A DNA stretch of 64,000 nt from Citrobacter sp. FP75 (GTDB lineage: Bacteria; Pseudomonadota; Gammaproteobacteria; Enterobacterales; Enterobacteriaceae), in contig NZ_JAFDOE010000004.1 of the NCBI RefSeq assembly GCF_018342065.1, positions 295,957 through 359,956 on the forward strand, given 5' to 3'. The notes below the pieces were generated by a model. It had not been told where the DNA came from and did no database searches. It saw nothing but the letters and a program-made list of their open reading frames with translations. Below are positions 62,288 to 64,000 of this stretch, in pieces (positions within the stretch are counted from its first letter, which is position 1; the number at the start of each line of letters is the position of its first letter). The position numbers and the translations under genes are program-made.

Positions 62288-64000
62288 ATGAAAGGCCGTT
62301 TACTGGATGCTATTCCACTCAATTCCCTGACGGGCGTTGGCGCAGCGCAAAGCAGTAAACTGGCTAAAATCGGCCTGCACACCGTACAGGATCTCCTGTT
62401 ACACCTTCCTCTGCGTTACGAAGACCGTACGCATTTGTACCCTATTGGCGAGCTTCTGCCGGGCGTCTATGCCACCGTGGAAGGTGAAGTACTGAACTGC
62501 GCTATCACCTTTGGCGGCCGCCGGATGATGACCTGCCAGATAAGCGATGGTTCCGGCATCCTGACGATGCGCTTTTTCAACTTCAGCGCGGCGATGAAAA
62601 ACAGTCTGGCGACAGGTCGACGAGTACTGGCCTATGGGGAAGCTAAGCGCGGGAAATACGGCGCAGAGATGATCCACCCGGAATACCGCGTACAGGGCGA
62701 TCTCAGCACGCCGGAATTGCAGGAAACGCTTACGCCGGTGTATCCAACCACCGAAGGCGTGAAGCAAGCCACGCTGCGCAAACTCACCGATCAGGCGCTG
62801 GATCTGCTCGATACCTGCGCCATTGCCGAACTGCTGCCGCCAGAGCTGTTGCAGGGCATGATGAGCCTGCCGGAAGCGCTGCGCACGCTGCACCGTCCAC
62901 CGCCGTCGCTGCAGCTCAGCGATCTCGAAACCGGACAACATCCTGCGCAGCGACGCCTGATTCTGGAAGAACTACTGGCGCATAACCTCAGCATGCTGGC
63001 ATTACGTGCCGGGGCACAGCGTTTTCACGCCCAGCCTTTGAGCGCCAACAACGCGCTGAAAGATAAGCTACTGGCGGCGTTACCGTTTAAACCAACCGCT
63101 GCGCAGGCCCGCGTCACCACTGAGATCGAACGCGATATGGCGCTGGATGTACCGATGATGCGCCTGGTACAGGGCGATGTCGGCTCCGGCAAAACGTTGG
63201 TTGCGGCGCTGGCCGCCCTTCGGGCTATCGCGCATGGTAAGCAGGTCGCGCTGATGGCCCCTACCGAACTGTTGGCTGAACAGCACGCCAACAACTTCCG
63301 CAACTGGTTTGCACCACTGGGTGTTGAAGTCGGCTGGCTGGCAGGTAAACAGAAAGGTAAGGCGCGTCTTGCACAGCAGGAGTCCATCGCCAGCGGTCAA
63401 GTACAGATGATCGTCGGTACGCATGCCATTTTCCAGGAACAGGTGCAATTCAACGGTCTGGCGCTGGTTATCATCGACGAACAGCACCGTTTTGGCGTGC
63501 ATCAGCGCCTGGCGCTGTGGGAAAAAGGTCAGCAGCAAGGTTTTCACCCGCATCAGCTGATCATGACCGCCACGCCGATCCCGCGCACGCTGGCAATGAC
63601 CGCTTACGCCGATCTCGACACTTCGGTAATTGACGAACTCCCGCCGGGTCGTACGCCGGTCACCACGGTCGCCATTCCGGATACCCGTCGCCGCGATATC
63701 ATTGACCGCGTGCGCAACGCCTGTACCCATGAAGGGCGTCAGGCATACTGGGTCTGCACGCTGATTGAAGAATCTGACCTGTTAGAAGCTCAGGCGGCAG
63801 AAGCCACATGGGAAGAGCTTAAACTTGCCCTACCGGAACTCAATATTGGCCTGGTTCACGGACGCATGAAACCCGCCGAGAAACAGTCGGTAATGGCCGC
63901 TTTTAAGCAAGGTGAACTGCATTTGCTAATCGCCACCACGGTGATTGAAGTAGGGGTGGACGTCCCCAACGCCAGCCTGATGATTATCGAAAACCCGGAG
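62288..64000 (+). CDS. recG: ATP-dependent DNA helicase RecG, 5' part
   Basis: The ATG lies 5 bases after trmH; 571 codons are in the window and the gene continues past the end (family length about 693). Wedge/OB domain (1-about 155), then helicase motor: Walker A QGDVGSGKTLVAALA (about 300), DEQH box in VIIDEQHRFGVHQR, TATPIPRTLAMT (motif III). Reverses stalled forks and branch-migrates Holliday junctions. Last gene seen in the spoT operon. Confidence 0.97.
   Translation, partial: MKGRLLDAIPLNSLTGVGAAQSSKLAKIGLHTVQDLLLHLPLRYEDRTHLYPIGELLPGVYATVEGEVLNCAITFGGRRMMTCQISDGSGILTMRFFNFSAAMKNSLATGRRVLAYGEAKRGKYGAEMIHPEYRVQGDLSTPELQETLTPVYPTTEGVKQATLRKLTDQALDLLDTCAIAELLPPELLQGMMSLPEALRTLHRPPPSLQLSDLETGQHPAQRRLILEELLAHNLSMLALRAGAQRFHAQPLSANNALKDKLLAALPFKPTAAQARVTTEIERDMALDVPMMRLVQGDVGSGKTLVAALAALRAIAHGKQVALMAPTELLAEQHANNFRNWFAPLGVEVGWLAGKQKGKARLAQQESIASGQVQMIVGTHAIFQEQVQFNGLALVIIDEQHRFGVHQRLALWEKGQQQGFHPHQLIMTATPIPRTLAMTAYADLDTSVIDELPPGRTPVTTVAIPDTRRRDIIDRVRNACTHEGRQAYWVCTLIEESDLLEAQAAEATWEELKLALPELNIGLVHGRMKPAEKQSVMAAFKQGELHLLIATTVIEVGVDVPNASLMIIENPE

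Overview
The window is chromosomal DNA of an enterobacterium (Enterobacteriaceae). Gene order follows the E. coli/Salmonella/Citrobacter backbone almost gene for gene: yiaT-yiaW, aldB, yiaY, selBA, yibF, yibHI, mtlADR, lldPRD, trmL, cysE-gpsA-secB-grxC-yibN, gpmM-envC-yibQ, waaH, tdh-kbl, the waa (LPS core) locus, coaD, mutM, rpmGB, radC, coaBC-dut-slmA, pyrE-rph, yicC, yicG, ligB, and gmk-rpoZ-spoT-trmH-recG. REP-type and ERIC intergenic repeats support this. E. coli K-12 landmarks such as rhsA beside yibF and dinD beside yicC are absent, while a GH127 gene beside yiaT and an AAHS-family transporter after lldD are present. A Citrobacter-like genome is my best guess; this is inference, not proof.

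Layout. 0-13 kb: the 3' end of a GH127 glycosidase, envelope genes yiaT/V/W, alcohol/aldehyde dehydrogenases, the SelA/SelB selenocysteine machinery, and yibHI, a second copy of the yiaVW-type membrane pair. 13-17 kb: mannitol operon mtlADR behind at least four near-perfect CRP sites. 17.6-23.4 kb: yibL, then the L-lactate operon lldPRD with LldR operators and a terminator, then an extra MFS transporter. 23.4-31 kb: tRNA methylation, cysteine and phospholipid precursors, protein export, redox, glycolysis and cell division (EnvC). 31-48 kb: LPS core biosynthesis. 48-64 kb: base excision repair, ribosomal proteins, CoA and pyrimidine synthesis, nucleoid occlusion, RNA processing, DNA ligase B, and the gmk-rpoZ-spoT-trmH-recG operon, with recG cut by the window end.

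The LPS core locus (about 34.8-47.9 kb) is the accessory, unusual part. The inner-core genes hldD-waaF-waaC are ordinary. The same-strand operon then continues through waaL, a GT2 glycosyltransferase, a clearly recognisable waaQ (heptosyltransferase III) and a GT8 glycosyltransferase, with overlapping or abutting genes. A bidirectional terminator separates it from an opposing operon that reads waaG, waaP, GT8, GT8. In E. coli and Salmonella waaQ is the first gene of that opposing operon; here it sits on the other strand, while the opposing operon keeps its JUMPstart leader and a degenerate ops-like (RfaH) element directly before waaG. waaY, waaZ, waaB/S and waaK/U/V in their usual places are missing. 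This block is strongly AT-rich compared with its neighbours and looks like a mosaic exchange module that probably makes a different outer core.

The rest is ordinary housekeeping sequence. I saw no CRISPR array, prophage, transposase gene, tRNA or rRNA. Smaller points of interest are an alternative-pairing leader before yibL, a hairpin just ahead of selA, an ERIC element that fills the spoT-trmH gap and reaches the trmH start, and a palindrome in front of the extra transporter.
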